Shown here one piece after another: positions 35,500-46,939 of a DNA stretch of 64,000 bases. The stretch comes from Luzula sylvatica (Eukaryota > Streptophyta > Magnoliopsida > Poales > Juncaceae). The stretch is taken from positions 7,170,655 through 7,234,654 of the forward strand of contig OX326961.1 in NCBI GenBank assembly GCA_946800325.1. The letters are read 5' to 3'. Each line of letters opens with the position of its first letter. The stretch's first letter is position 1. Under the pieces are notes generated by a model. The model was not told the DNA's origin. It did no database searches and saw nothing but the letters and a program-made list of their open reading frames with translations. Position numbers and translations under genes: made by a program.

Positions 35500-36400
35500 C
35501 AGCGAGATTTGACTTTAAATTGGACGAAGAATTGTGGGCCCCGCAATATTCGCTGTGAATTGTGTTGAGCCAAAAAAAATTTCTGTTATTTTATATTTGT
35601 TTTACATAAATTAATTTCGTCCTGAACTTTTTGTCAGGATGAGTTTTTATTTGTACGATTATGTATGTATTCGTTCCTTTAAGAAGCACATTCACATGGA
35701 TAAGAAATATAAAGACATAACAAATTTATTTTTTAAATATTTGTTTCTCAATATTTTATTTATTACATTGATTTTTTTTGCTGTATTATTTCGAGATTTC
35801 TGTTGCTGGATATATTATTAGAGAGTCTCTCAAGTTAAAATCAAGCGATGTTGATACTGTAAATACCTTTAAAAAATTATAATATTTTTCCGTTTTAAAT
35901 TATATATACCTTTTTGTGATATATTTTTTATTATTTTCAGTAGGTGGTCAATTTGCACAATGCGTGTCAAAAAATTCTTGAACTAATTCCTTTATTGGAT
36001 TGAAATGAAGTTTCTAAAAATTTCAAGGAAGAATTAGAGGATGATTTTTTTGAGATATCATATAATTCGGTTAAACGAGTTTATGATCTACAATTAACTA
36101 TGATCTACAATTTCTAATACAAAAGAGGCCACATATTAATTAACATATCCCAATTAACTATGATTTACGATTCCTAAACAAGAAGCATTTATGTATGTAA
36201 CCCTATATGAAAAAAAAAAATATTCGAAAATTAACCCGATTTCGAAAAATATTCCAAAACTAACCAACACCAGATTTTAAAATCCCGATACCAACTAATT
36301 TTAAAAATCCGAATGATTAGTTGGATTAAATCCAATTAATTAACTAAATTAAGATGCTTGATAATGACATGTGGATACATAATATTGACAGAAGGATAAA
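35500..36400. other. Intergenic with a half-element relic
   Basis: No gene. 36180-36330 (AGAAGCATTTATGTATGTAA, then ATATTCCAAAACTAACC...GATTTTAAAATCCCGATA) is related to the left arm of the next MULE but has no right partner. Confidence 0.55.
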
Positions 36401-36410
36401 GTAAAAAAGG

Positions 36411-37378
36411 GGAGCATTTCTAAACGTAACCTTGTATGAAAAAAGATTTCAAAAAATGACCTTGTTTCAAAAAATATTCCAAAACTAATCCAAAACGAAT
36501 TTTAAAATCCCGATAGTACCTGATTTTAAAAATCTGCCGAATTAATTAGATACAGGTACACATAGAGTTGAGATTAAACAAAACTCAAAAAGCACCGGAT
36601 TTAAATCCGGTAAAAATAAAACTGATAAACTTTCTCAAAATTTACCTACATATCATGTATAATTCTAGTGTATACATTTAATTATGATGATAATTAATAA
36701 ATAATTAAATATCATATAAATAACAGCTAATTTAAATACAACTAAGATTTATTTAAATTATTATATTAAAATTAATATTAATTAGTTTTTAATTATGTAT
36801 TTTATAATTATGTTAAGTGTGTTAAATGGAATCATGAGAATAGTGTGGTGCAATATTGGAGCAACCTAACTTTTCCCTTTATTTCATAGAATAATACAAG
36901 AAAATTTTGGGTGGTGCCAAAATTTCACCACAACATTTTTTATGTTCTATTTAACACAAATAATTAGCATGATAAATTCAAAAATTTGTAATTAAAATTT
37001 GACTAATTTTAATTCAAATTTAAGAATTTAAATAAATATTAATTATATATAAATCAATTATTATTTATATGATATGTGTTAATTATATTGTTAATTAAAT
37101 GTATTAATTAGTATATGTATGATATGGGGATAAAATCTGGGGAGATTTAGTAATCATTTTTACAAAGTGTTTGACCGGATTTTATAAATCCGATGCTGCC
37201 GGGATTTGTTTAATCTCCCCAGTTAAGTGTACCTGTATCTAATTAATTCGACGAATTTTTAAAATCAGGTGCTATCGTGATTTTAAAATCCGGTTTGGTT
37301 TAGTTTTGGAATATTTTTTGGAACAAGGTTATTTTCCGAAAAAAAAGTTCATACAATGTTTCCTGTTGGAAATGCTCC
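36411..37378. mobile_element. 968-bp MULE-MITE, GGAGCATTTC ends, perfect TSD
   Basis: TSD taaaaaagg is exact at 36402-36410 and 37379-37387. The element begins GGAGCATTTC and ends GAAATGCTCC. Arms of about 205 bp align through TTTTAAAATC[c/a]CGATAG and TTAATTAGATACAGGTACAC. Between them are about 560 bp of AT-rich DNA with no coding frame. Same terminal family as 35304-35488. The exact TSD points to relative youth. Confidence 0.92.
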
Positions 37379-37387
37379 TAAAAAAGG

Positions 37388-37990
37388 ATTGGGTTTATAT
37401 AAAACCGGGTGAAAGAATCATATATTCTGACTACAACATATCCCCAAATTGAATTCCTACGATTTTTGTGTTTTTGTTAAGTTGTTTAATTAGATAATAA
37501 CAAATCATTTTTTTTTATAATTAACGATCATTAAATATATTATAAAATTTATTTGAATTAATAAAATTTAATTAAAATAAATTATGTGATAATTATGTAT
37601 TTTCTAAATTATCAATGTTATGTTAAATAAAATATAAAAAAATTATGTGTTTTCTAAATTATCAATGTTAATTATGTGTGTTAAATAAAATATAAAAATA
37701 CAGAGAATGTAGTGGAGATATCTTGGGACAAAATAAGATGACACTTTTTCACACTTTCTGCATCACAGTGTACCAGTTCCGTGCAATCATGAAAGAGAAG
37801 TTATACCCATCTCCAAGATGCATCAGCGTCAACAATGCTATACACACCCCCAAAAAAATTGAACTGAAATTGTGAATTGAATACTAAAAAAAGTAATAGA
37901 TCAACGTAATAGCTCAAATGGATTAATGACTCAAATAATTCTAATTTACATCTCAATTATTCAATTATTAACAAATTTCAATACAAAGTT
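37388..37990. other. Intergenic with a 54-bp duplication
   Basis: TTTTCTAAATTATCAATGTTA and the following aaataaaatataaaa repeat at about 37600 and 37650. No gene. Confidence 0.5.
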
Positions 37991-37995
37991 AAGCC

Positions 37996-38440
37996 CTAAA
38001 TGAAGTAGCTCTCCATATATGATACATGCAGCACGTTTAAAATTTCAAGTTCCCCATCAAGAGAGAGCCAACGATCAAACCAATGTCCCGAAACGATGCA
38101 GAAAAGTTGACCACAAGACTTGTCCAGTACGACCTCGCAACATATATAATCACACGAATGGACATGCCCAGTTTTCTCGCATACGAGACCTCCAATCTGA
38201 GTGCATGTACACAAGTTTCCCGAACAAAAATGACCTTTCATGGTTTCACCAACTCATCATCACTTATTCTCTCGGTGCTACCATTCGTCGCCATCCGCAC
38301 GAGAAGGAAGTGGAGCTTGGCTCCGTTTGCAACTTGCATCTTGCATCGTGATGTAGTACTCGTTGATTTACGCTGGCTTAAACATCATAAATTCTACATC
38401 TCTTGCCGTACCCATTGTCCATTGAGGGGCCGTTTGATGC
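37996..38440 (-). other. GC-richer, exon-like island of unknown identity
   Basis: This block has more balanced base use than its surroundings and several overlapping open frames. The minus frame 38241-37996 (81 codons) is Cys-rich: MKGHFCSGNLCTCTQIGGL, GHVHSCDYICCEV, CGQLFCIVSGHWFD. The plus frame 38083-38541 (152 codons) is longer but has mixed composition. I recognise neither. The Cys spacing is not a zinc finger I can name. Either could be a decayed captured exon; nothing proves expression. Confidence 0.25.
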
Positions 38441-38549
38441 AACAGATTTTGAAGGATACAGAGGGATTCTTGCGTTGTCTTGCACTGTTTAGAGAAAGTG
38501 AAATATTTAAAGGACATCAATGTCTCACATGTGTTGTTTGATAAGCTAG

Positions 38550-39800
38550 AATTCTAAATAATGAAAATGAAAATTTATTGTTTTATGTCAAAGAAAAACT
38601 AAAAATTAGCTGAAATGAATATGGTTGATTAGAAAAATTATACACATGATTATAATTAAATTCAAAATAATAATTTATTGAATCACAATCCCAAATAATT
38701 TTTTTTGAAAATTACACACAGACTAATTAATGTTATAATGTATTAATAAAAAAATAAGGTTTAGATTTCTACTATTTTTAATTCAAAAATTAAAATATTA
38801 AATGAGAACACATAATATAATATACTTTCTAGTTCATAATTAATATACTATATAAATAAATTATATATTATATACTACAATATTATATTATATAGAACAT
38901 ATTATTATATATTATTTGCAAATATATTATATTATTAATTAAATATTAATTTATTGATATTTTTCAATACTAATTAATCTTAAATATTGACTAATTTATT
39001 TTATAATTTATTATTAAAAAAATTAAGTTTTAAATTTCTATTATGTTTATTTAAAATTTTAAATATTAAATAAATACACGTAATAAAGTATATTTTCTAA
39101 TTCATAATTAATATATTAAATAAATAAATAATATAATATTTACTATACACACTATTATATATAACATAATATATTATTATATATTAAATATTTAATGTAT
39201 TGTGTGTAATATTATATAATATTACCAAATATTAAATAATATTAAAAATTAGAAATAATTATATGAACATAATATAATGCACATAATATAATGTATTTGT
39301 TAATTGTATATTTATTTAATATTTACATATATTAATTGTTGTGAAAGATATGAATGACATTTGTGTTGTCCTAGCTTTTTTGAAGGACACACTTTGAGAG
39401 AAAATGTAGGAGAGAGAGTGTGAGAGACAAGCCATTAGGATTTGACTTTCCTTCATTTTCTTTTGAATCAAATACAAGAAAATGATTTTGTCCGGTATTT
39501 AGCTTTCATGTCATGCATAGTCTTTCTTATTCCATGTAATCAAACAGGATAAGCAGACATGCTGTTTCCTTTCTTTGCTCATGTGATGTGAGCACAGTAC
39601 CTGCAAACACACTGGGCATAGTCACACCCGTACATTGAACCAAGGAGGAAGTTAAAGCACTACATTTTCAAAATACCTGCTACAAGAAAAACTTAAAACA
39701 CATACAGAAATATCATAACATATAGGCCTGTGCACCTACCCTACGCAAGAAGATTAATACAAACGAGGGGTAACGTGTTAACAACCATCGTTTAAAGATT
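38550..39800. other. Very AT-rich intergenic, possible hAT-like ends
   Basis: 38600-39330 is nearly pure A/T (attat/aatta words). GGGGCCGTTTGATGCAACAG at 38426 and CCTGTTTGATTACATGG (minus strand, about 39551) resemble GGCCGTTTGG-type hAT ends, but no TSD was found. No gene. Confidence 0.4.
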
Positions 39801-39809
39801 ATATTCATT

Positions 39810-39810
<1 letters not shown>

Positions 39811-39881
<71 letters not shown>
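39811..39881. repeat. (A)40-(TA)16 tract
   Basis: 40 uninterrupted A (39811-39850), then TA repeats to 39881, directly abutting the first of three foldback elements. A similar A25-(TA)n tract is at 62833-62900. Confidence 0.95.
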
Positions 39882-39885
<4 letters not shown>

Positions 39886-40498
39886 GGAGACTAACCTACT
39901 TAATTAAGTATCCAAGTTTTGATACTTAATATTTTTAAATCATTGAATTTGTATTGAGATTTGTGCATTTAATGATGTGCATAAAATTTCATAATCATCA
40001 TGAAAAAATACAAATCTCGATGCAAATCTAATGATTAAAAAGCATTAAGTACCAAAACCTGGATACTTAATTAAATAGGTTAACCACCTTTATATATATA
40101 TGAGAATGGCTAAGATACTTAATTAAGTATCATGAGTTTGGTACTTAAGACTTTTTGACCATTAGATTTGCTTTGAGATTTGTGCATTTAATGATTATCA
40201 TAAACTAATATGGAAATAATTAATGATTATAATAATATTAAAAAACACAAATCTCAAAACAAATCTAATGGTTAAAATATCCTAAGTACCAAACCAAGAG
40301 GTTAATCTACTTATTAAGTATCAAAGAATTGGTATTTAATATTTTTATTCATTGAATTTGCATTGAGATTTGTGTACTCAATGATGTGCACAAAATTTCA
40401 TGATTATCATGAAAAACACAAATCTCAATGCAAATTCAATGATTCAAAAATATTAAATACCAAATTTTTAATACTTAATTAAGTAGGTTAAGTAGCCT
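39886..40498. mobile_element. Three foldback elements in tandem
   Basis: Copy A 39886-40088, copy B 40102-40299 and copy C 40300-40498 are each about 200 bp with palindromic ends: CTTAATTAAGTATC, then 'ttgagatttgtg', a centre, 'cacaaatctca', and GGTACTTAA-type complement. A and B are separated by TATATATATATG; B and C abut. A TA-rich target suggests TA-duplicating (Tc1/mariner-like) insertion, but the TIRs are not the standard Stowaway form. The copies differ by several percent, so they are not one recent tandem duplication. Confidence 0.8.
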
Positions 40499-40529
40499 CC
40501 AAAATGTACTTGTTGTATTTATTTATATG

Positions 40530-40692
40530 AATAGCCTAGATAGCTATGTTGCGCGGATACTCCAAAAAACCGAATTTAGCCGTATTGTCGTATCCGTATC
40601 GTATCATAAATCATATGTTAAATTGCCGCCGTATCCGATACGCGTCGTCGTATCGCCGTATCGGCGTATCCGTGTAACACAGCAGTAGATAG
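40530..40692. mobile_element. Small TIR element, GTTGCGCGGATAC ends
   Basis: GCTATGTTGCGCGGATAC on the left pairs with GCTGTGTTACACGGATAC on the right (minus strand). The 160-bp interior is full of CGTATC/GATACG words. A possible 5-bp TSD is TAGAT. This is a widespread plant MITE style. Confidence 0.6.
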
Positions 40693-40699
40693 AGATGAG

Positions 40700-42060
40700 A
40701 ATGAAAAAAAAACATGATTGACATGTGTTGATGCGCATTAATGCGCGAGTGACTTCGGAGGAAAAAGATCAAGCCATGATTTTTTTTCATTTGATTTTGA
40801 AGATCAAAGCATGACATAGTAATTAGTAAGTATATTGAAAGAAAAGAAAAGATACAAATCCAGTAAAGTTATTATGTTTAGTGTACAAATTAATCCCAAA
40901 AGTAATTAAAAGAAATGAGAAATAGTTTGGAATTATTATTACCATTTGGAAAAATAATGTGTCTGAAGGATGGGAGGAAGTTTTAATTGAAGAATGACTG
41001 CTACATTTATATTTTATTCGTTTTTAGACTATAAAAAATAATTTCTAGTCAATATATAAATTGATGTAAAGAACGCTCAATACTAACTTGTACATTGGCA
41101 CGGGTGCTAAGAAGATATCTTAGATAGGACATCACGGGAAAAAGAAATAAATTCTAAACAAATAAAGATAGAACGAATCATACAAAAACATATATAATTG
41201 TAAACTACATATAATCTCACGAACCATCACAAGCCATCAAAACAAACTCAGAATGGGATACACACTTTACAACATATATTTGTGAAACAATTTAACAATG
41301 GTTATTTACTATTGAATTTTATGATGCAATCAAAACAATAAGTTTATTTATTAATTCAAAACCGAATTACATATACTATGAAAATACGATTAGGATTAAC
41401 TATAGAGTGACTACATTTATCAAGATGCACATTTTTCAATCCATCTTCTCTCTTCGGCTCCTTCTGCAACCATCCTTCACGACCACAACAAAAATCAAGT
41501 TTTGAGAATTACAAAATTATATAAAACATATCCCTATCCGTCCACGGTTTTTATTCTTACTGAGAATTACAAAATTTTAATATTTTGAGAATTACAAAAT
41601 TTTATAAAAATCAAGTTTTGAGAATTACAAAATTATATAAAACATATCCCTATCCGTCCACGGTTTTTATTCTCTTGATCTCGGAAAGAGAAAATGATGT
41701 AGTTTCCATGTGGACAATGAGGTATTGTTACAAAATTATATAATGTTTTATGTATCTTGGTAATTAATCGAAGAAAGATTGAATTATCATTTTTTCCATT
41801 CTTACTGGGTCAACCCGTTTCGACTTGCACTGGTGTATACGGTATACCTTCTTCTCCTTCTCCAATAATCTCCCAACGTATTCCTTTCAAGCATGTTTGA
41901 TTTGGGAGATTTTGATATATACATGGATAAGTGAAATACATGTATATTACTTACTATCCATGTATTTGATAATCTATGTGGATTGTTTGATTTGTTGTAT
42001 TTTGAAAGCATGTATATTAAATCTCTTGTTTGATTTTTTTGTACATAATCCATGATTTCA
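40700..42060. other. Intergenic with a 116-bp direct repeat
   Basis: ATCAAGTTTTGAGAATTACA through CCGTCCACGGTTTTTATTCT occurs at about 41494 and again about 41610. No gene. The frames at 41802-42055 on both strands overlap and have no family resemblance. Confidence 0.5.
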
Positions 42061-42069
42061 ATATTTTAA

Positions 42070-42592
42070 TATTTTCTTATTATATTATATTATATTATCT
42101 TTCTATATTATATTAATTATAAAATATTATTTCGTATTATTTTATATTAAATTATATTATATAATATATTATTTTATATTATCTTATTTTTCATTATATT
42201 ATATTATATTATATTGTTTTATATTATACCATTTTATTTTCTATTCTATTGTTTTGTATTTTCTATATTATATTATATTATCTTATACTATATTTTGGTA
42301 CATTGTTTTGTATTATATTATATTATATAATATTGTTTTATATACATTATATTATATTGGATTAGATTACATTATACTCTGTTATATTATATTATATTAT
42401 ATTATATTACTTACATTGTTTTATATTATATTAAATGATATTCTATTGTATTGTATTATATTATTTTATGTGTTTCATAACATATTATATTACTTTAAAA
42501 TATATTATATTATATTATATTGTACTATATTGTATTATATTGTTTTATATTATATTTTTTATTTTATTTTACATGAGAATATTTTATATTAG
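42070..42592. repeat. ATATT pentanucleotide satellite
   Basis: About 520 bp built from TATTATATTAT units with TGTTTTATATT variants. The Tyr/Ile/Leu-rich frame at 42254-42592 (YYIILYYI) is this repeat translated and not a gene. Confidence 0.9.
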
Positions 42593-42599
42593 ATAAAAT

Positions 42600-45500
42600 A
42601 AGTATAAAATAAGTATAACGGGTCGGATTAAATGATTAACGAGTCGGATTTGAATATTTGTCACGTCAACATAAAAGAAGTATAAAATAATGTCACGTCA
42701 GCATATTTAACGGTCATTTAACTGAGGGGACATGAGTTATTGGACGAATGGGGCAAACCGAACACAAATAGCAAGTTCAGAAGGCAAAAAGGTACAAAAA
42801 GTTAGTCAGGGGGCAAGTTGAATAATTTGGTAATTGTTAGGGACCAAAAACAAATTTTTTTCCAAAAATAATACATACCGATAAATTCAAAAATAATACC
42901 TACCGATAAATTGTGATGGGCTTTTCTTTGACGCCTTGCATTAAATGCTGGTGTTTAAACACTGATATCCTTAATCATCCTTGATGACAGTATGATTTTC
43001 TTAACTTATTACATATTCTCTTTCATTTGCTTTTTATGCCTACAATAAAATTAACTAAATGTAAGGACTCAAAAGTAAAAAAAAAATGGTTTCAGAGTTG
43101 GGTGAATGAATAAATTACTTGTGGTGTGAGAATTGAATTCTCTTGATGTGGGTGATCCAAATTCATAATCGTGTATGATTTTGTGAATATGCTTATCGTT
43201 AATTACCTGTTAAATTGCTAGTAATTAAACAAAGATAAAAAAAAGTTATCGTTTGGTGATTTGATCGTAAGATCTAGTTAATTTACAGTACAACTATAAT
43301 TTCGCATCCAATTTGGAAAACGTGAGCATACAATAAGAGCGGTGGAGAGTCAAAAGGTATGCTAATATATTTTCAAAATTATTACAAAATGCAAAATATA
43401 TTTATATCAATAAAAAATTAAAAAATGGAAAAACCTGAAGAGGGTACAAAACAAATTGTAGGCTTTGTATTATATCTTCTTCTCGCATAATATTATTATC
43501 TTAAAGAACAATTTTCACAAGCCGCTTCTAAAAAATGTGATACTGGTCGACGAGATCAACCTGTACACATAATATAATATGTATACCAGAATTTATTTCA
43601 AGAAAAAAAGAAAACATAATATATTTCATGTTCTTTATTTCATGGTTTATAGTCCAATATCATGATATTAATTAATAGTATAAAAATTATTTTACAACAT
43701 GAACATAAATGAAAATCATATGAGGTGATAAATTATTATTTCGACCCTAAGATTACAAATTTAAAATATAATATATACCCATTTAGATACATATTAAAAA
43801 AGATAATATAATGGCAATTTTTCATCTTCCATGTATCAAAATATTATTGAACTCAATATTGATATTAAAATATTAAAAAAAATAGAATATCATCAAGAAA
43901 TTTTCCCAAAAATTGAATTAACATAGAAAATAAAGTTCATTAATGTTGATATTTATATGAAAATTAGAGGATACAAATAGTAACTAAAATCAAGAATGAA
44001 GTCATAATTAAAGGAATCAATGAAAGAGCAAAGTCGAGGGCGAATCAATTAACACAAGAAAATCAATGGCTAAGGCCTAAGAGATGACAATATGAGATGA
44101 GACCCCATCCATGGCCTAAGAGCCTAGGGGAGAGAGATGAGACCCCATCCATGGCCTAAGAGCTCTAGGGGGAGAGAGATGAGACCATGTGCGCAGCCGC
44201 AGCGTGACTTGCTTTTGTCAATTCATGTACCCGGTTAATCCAAAGAAAGTTCCTGTTAGTTGGAAATGGTGCACCAACTTGATTGACAAAATTTTGAGGG
44301 GCAAACTATATTTTTGATGCACCACGTTCACCTAAACCGTTGCTTTTAAGAGATATGGTTGTACACAGACCCTAATATCAATTGTATCGTTTTCTTTAAT
44401 TTTCACATCATAATTTTGAATTTTCCACATGTATTATTTTGTGTTTGATATTTCATAGGATAGAAATAAAATTACATCTTAAACATAACTTTTTATTTTT
44501 AATTTTAACAAATATTTATACTTTAAATATTTGTACCAGGTCTGCCTATTTTTTATATACAGACAAGTTCAATTCAAAAAAAAAAAAATCACAAAAATTA
44601 CAAAATAAAAAATCGTTTAACATATATTCCCGAATCTTTTATTTTTATGAGAATTAATATGCTTTGCTTAATTTATAATATTTAAATTAAATTAAATTTT
44701 AACATCTACTAACCACACATTCATTACAGTTTTGAGTCTTTTGACGGATTAAACTAACTTTTTTTTTTTTAATATTTTTTTAATTTATCTTTGATAATCT
44801 CCTTACTATATATATTATTATATATAATGCGAATGGTACGGGAGAAAAAACTGTTGGCCAATACATACTATAGACTTTTTGCGATAAAAGAATATGCATT
44901 TCTACTTCGTTTATAAGTGTAGTATTTTTTACAAAAGGATTTTGGTAAATTTTCAATTCAAATGTCCTCCAATGAATTTACAGATGAGTTTATAATATAT
45001 TTCCATCGATCTTATAAAACTAAGAAAATCATACTCGTATATTGGTCTAAAAAATAACATCAGTAGGAAATGGTTATATATCAAACTGATACCAAAATAA
45101 TCATACTAAATTGAAACCATTAATAAAGCAAATATCAAATAATAGACTGAAATCACTAAAACAATTCAAATTTAAGTAAACCACACAATTTAAATATTAG
45201 AGGGATTCAATCCAAATTAAATGGAGAGGATTTGACACTAAATAGAATTATAAAAATTATTATGACAAAAATATCCTTCTTAACGTATATTCATACCTAG
45301 AAATAAAATATCCTTCTGCAATGAAGTTCAACGCCTCCTTCTTAGTTGGAAGAAACAAAAAATCTGCATATTTACAACTCATAAATCCCCTAGAAATAAT
45401 AACAATCAATAATCAAATATGCAAAATAATCATAATCAATACAATAATACTACATAATCATAATCATAATACTTATCATAACAAATTACAATTACAATAC

Positions 45501-45600
45501 TAAACGGATACATCTCCGAAACCAATAAAATAACACCGTATCTAAATGTCTTACATACTTTTTACTTTTCCGTTCCACACATTCCTTGGAAGTATAATCT
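42600..45600. other. Intergenic, no gene seen
   Basis: AT-rich. 42600-42870 reads like a transposon terminus (gggccaa/gggaccaaaaacaaa phrases) without a partner. 44095-44195 holds about 2.3 copies of a 40-bp unit (GATGAGACCCCATCCATGGC CTAAGAGC...). Confidence 0.5.
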
Positions 45601-45610
45601 TCATTGGGGA

Positions 45611-45863
45611 ATTCTATCATACACCCTTTTACGAGGGTATTTTGGGCATTTTAGCAATTAATTATATTTGTAAAAGGGTGTATCATAAAATTTATCTTTT
45701 ATGGACATTTTTTTTTAAATGAACAACAAAAAATTTCAATTTAGTAAAACATTAATTGATAAATATATTTGAGATCTTACCTTAAATATTCATAAATGAA
45801 TAATTACTTCAAATACCTTTGAAAATGGGTGTATGATAAGAAAAATGATGTATGATAGAAGCC
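45611..45863. mobile_element. MITE with TCTATCATACA ends
   Basis: TTCTATCATACACCC at 45611 pairs with CTTCTATCATACATC at the right end (minus strand). A second inner inverted pair (TATCATACACCCTTTTAC at 45614, its complement at about 45671) suggests one element nested in or derived from another. Confidence 0.5.
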
Positions 45864-45969
45864 CCCATCTTCATTTTCAACATCAATTTGGAAAGACTAA
45901 GTTGCAAATTAGAAAAAGCGATAATGTGTTGGATTTTCTTAGTAAAATTGTCAGTGCATTTTACTGTTC

Positions 45970-46622
45970 TAAATATCACTGATATGGACCGATATGTCGA
46001 TTTCATATTTCTAATCAGTGTTCCTCCATTACGATATGTCCCGTATCGATTGAGTAAATCGGTCGACCGATACACGGACCGATATGGACCAATATGAGTC
46101 GATATTTGGACCGATTTGAACCGATTTAGATTTAAAACATAATTTATTTTGAATATTATTTTTGGCTGGCTCATCTTTTAACAATAATTTTGGCCCAATT
46201 ATTTCTATCTTTTTCTTTCTTTATATAATATTTTTGGTCGGAAATGAAATCGATTTTGATCCAGACGAGGTTAGATTTTCATTGGAGGCACCCGCATATA
46301 CACCGATGGTCAATGAACACGATTTCTTGGTTTAGTCTATTATATTATTTGTAAATTGTATGTTATAATTTTGAATGTATCTTTAGTTTAACTTGGAACT
46401 TATGTGTATTGTTGAATTTTGAATATTAATAATGTAAAATTTAAATTAGTTTAAGAAACTCAATATAAATTAATGTTATAATAATCAATTTAATATATTA
46501 ATATTAAAAAGTACATCACCGGTATACCACTGATATTTTTCGTTTTGAATCTGCTATGTCGGTCATATTTCTTATCAGTGACTGACTGATATGTAAGCGA
46601 TATGCGATATCTATAACATTGC
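45970..46622. repeat. CGATAT-rich diverged repeat
   Basis: 'gaccgatatg', 'cgatatgtc', 'tcagtg' and 'ccactgatat' words cluster at 45970-46130 and again at 46510-46610 and end GCGATATCTATAACATTGC. That looks like the two ends of an old foldback element of about 650 bp. Boundaries uncertain. Confidence 0.4.
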
Positions 46623-46939
46623 ATTTACATCAAATGAAAGAATTAACACAAACGTGAAAGTAAATGGAAGTACCTAACAATTTAATTTATTTGATGTCTA
46701 TTATGGGATATCTTAATTCTTTTGAATAGGAAAAACAAAAACAAAACAAAATTTTACATTGTTCCTAAAATTTTACTAAAACAAAACCAAAACCAAAAAC
46801 AAAAGAGTTTATTCAGGAAATACTAATAATATTTTTACTGCAAATCACCGGTAGTCCAAGAAAACTACGTGATTGTGGTTCGGAAGATATCTTAATTCAA
46901 GGGTAAATGAGTAATTATACTACACTGACTTTTTGTTAA

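Noticed and set aside
42254..42592. 112-codon Tyr/Ile-rich membrane protein
   Set aside because: It lies wholly within the ATATT satellite.
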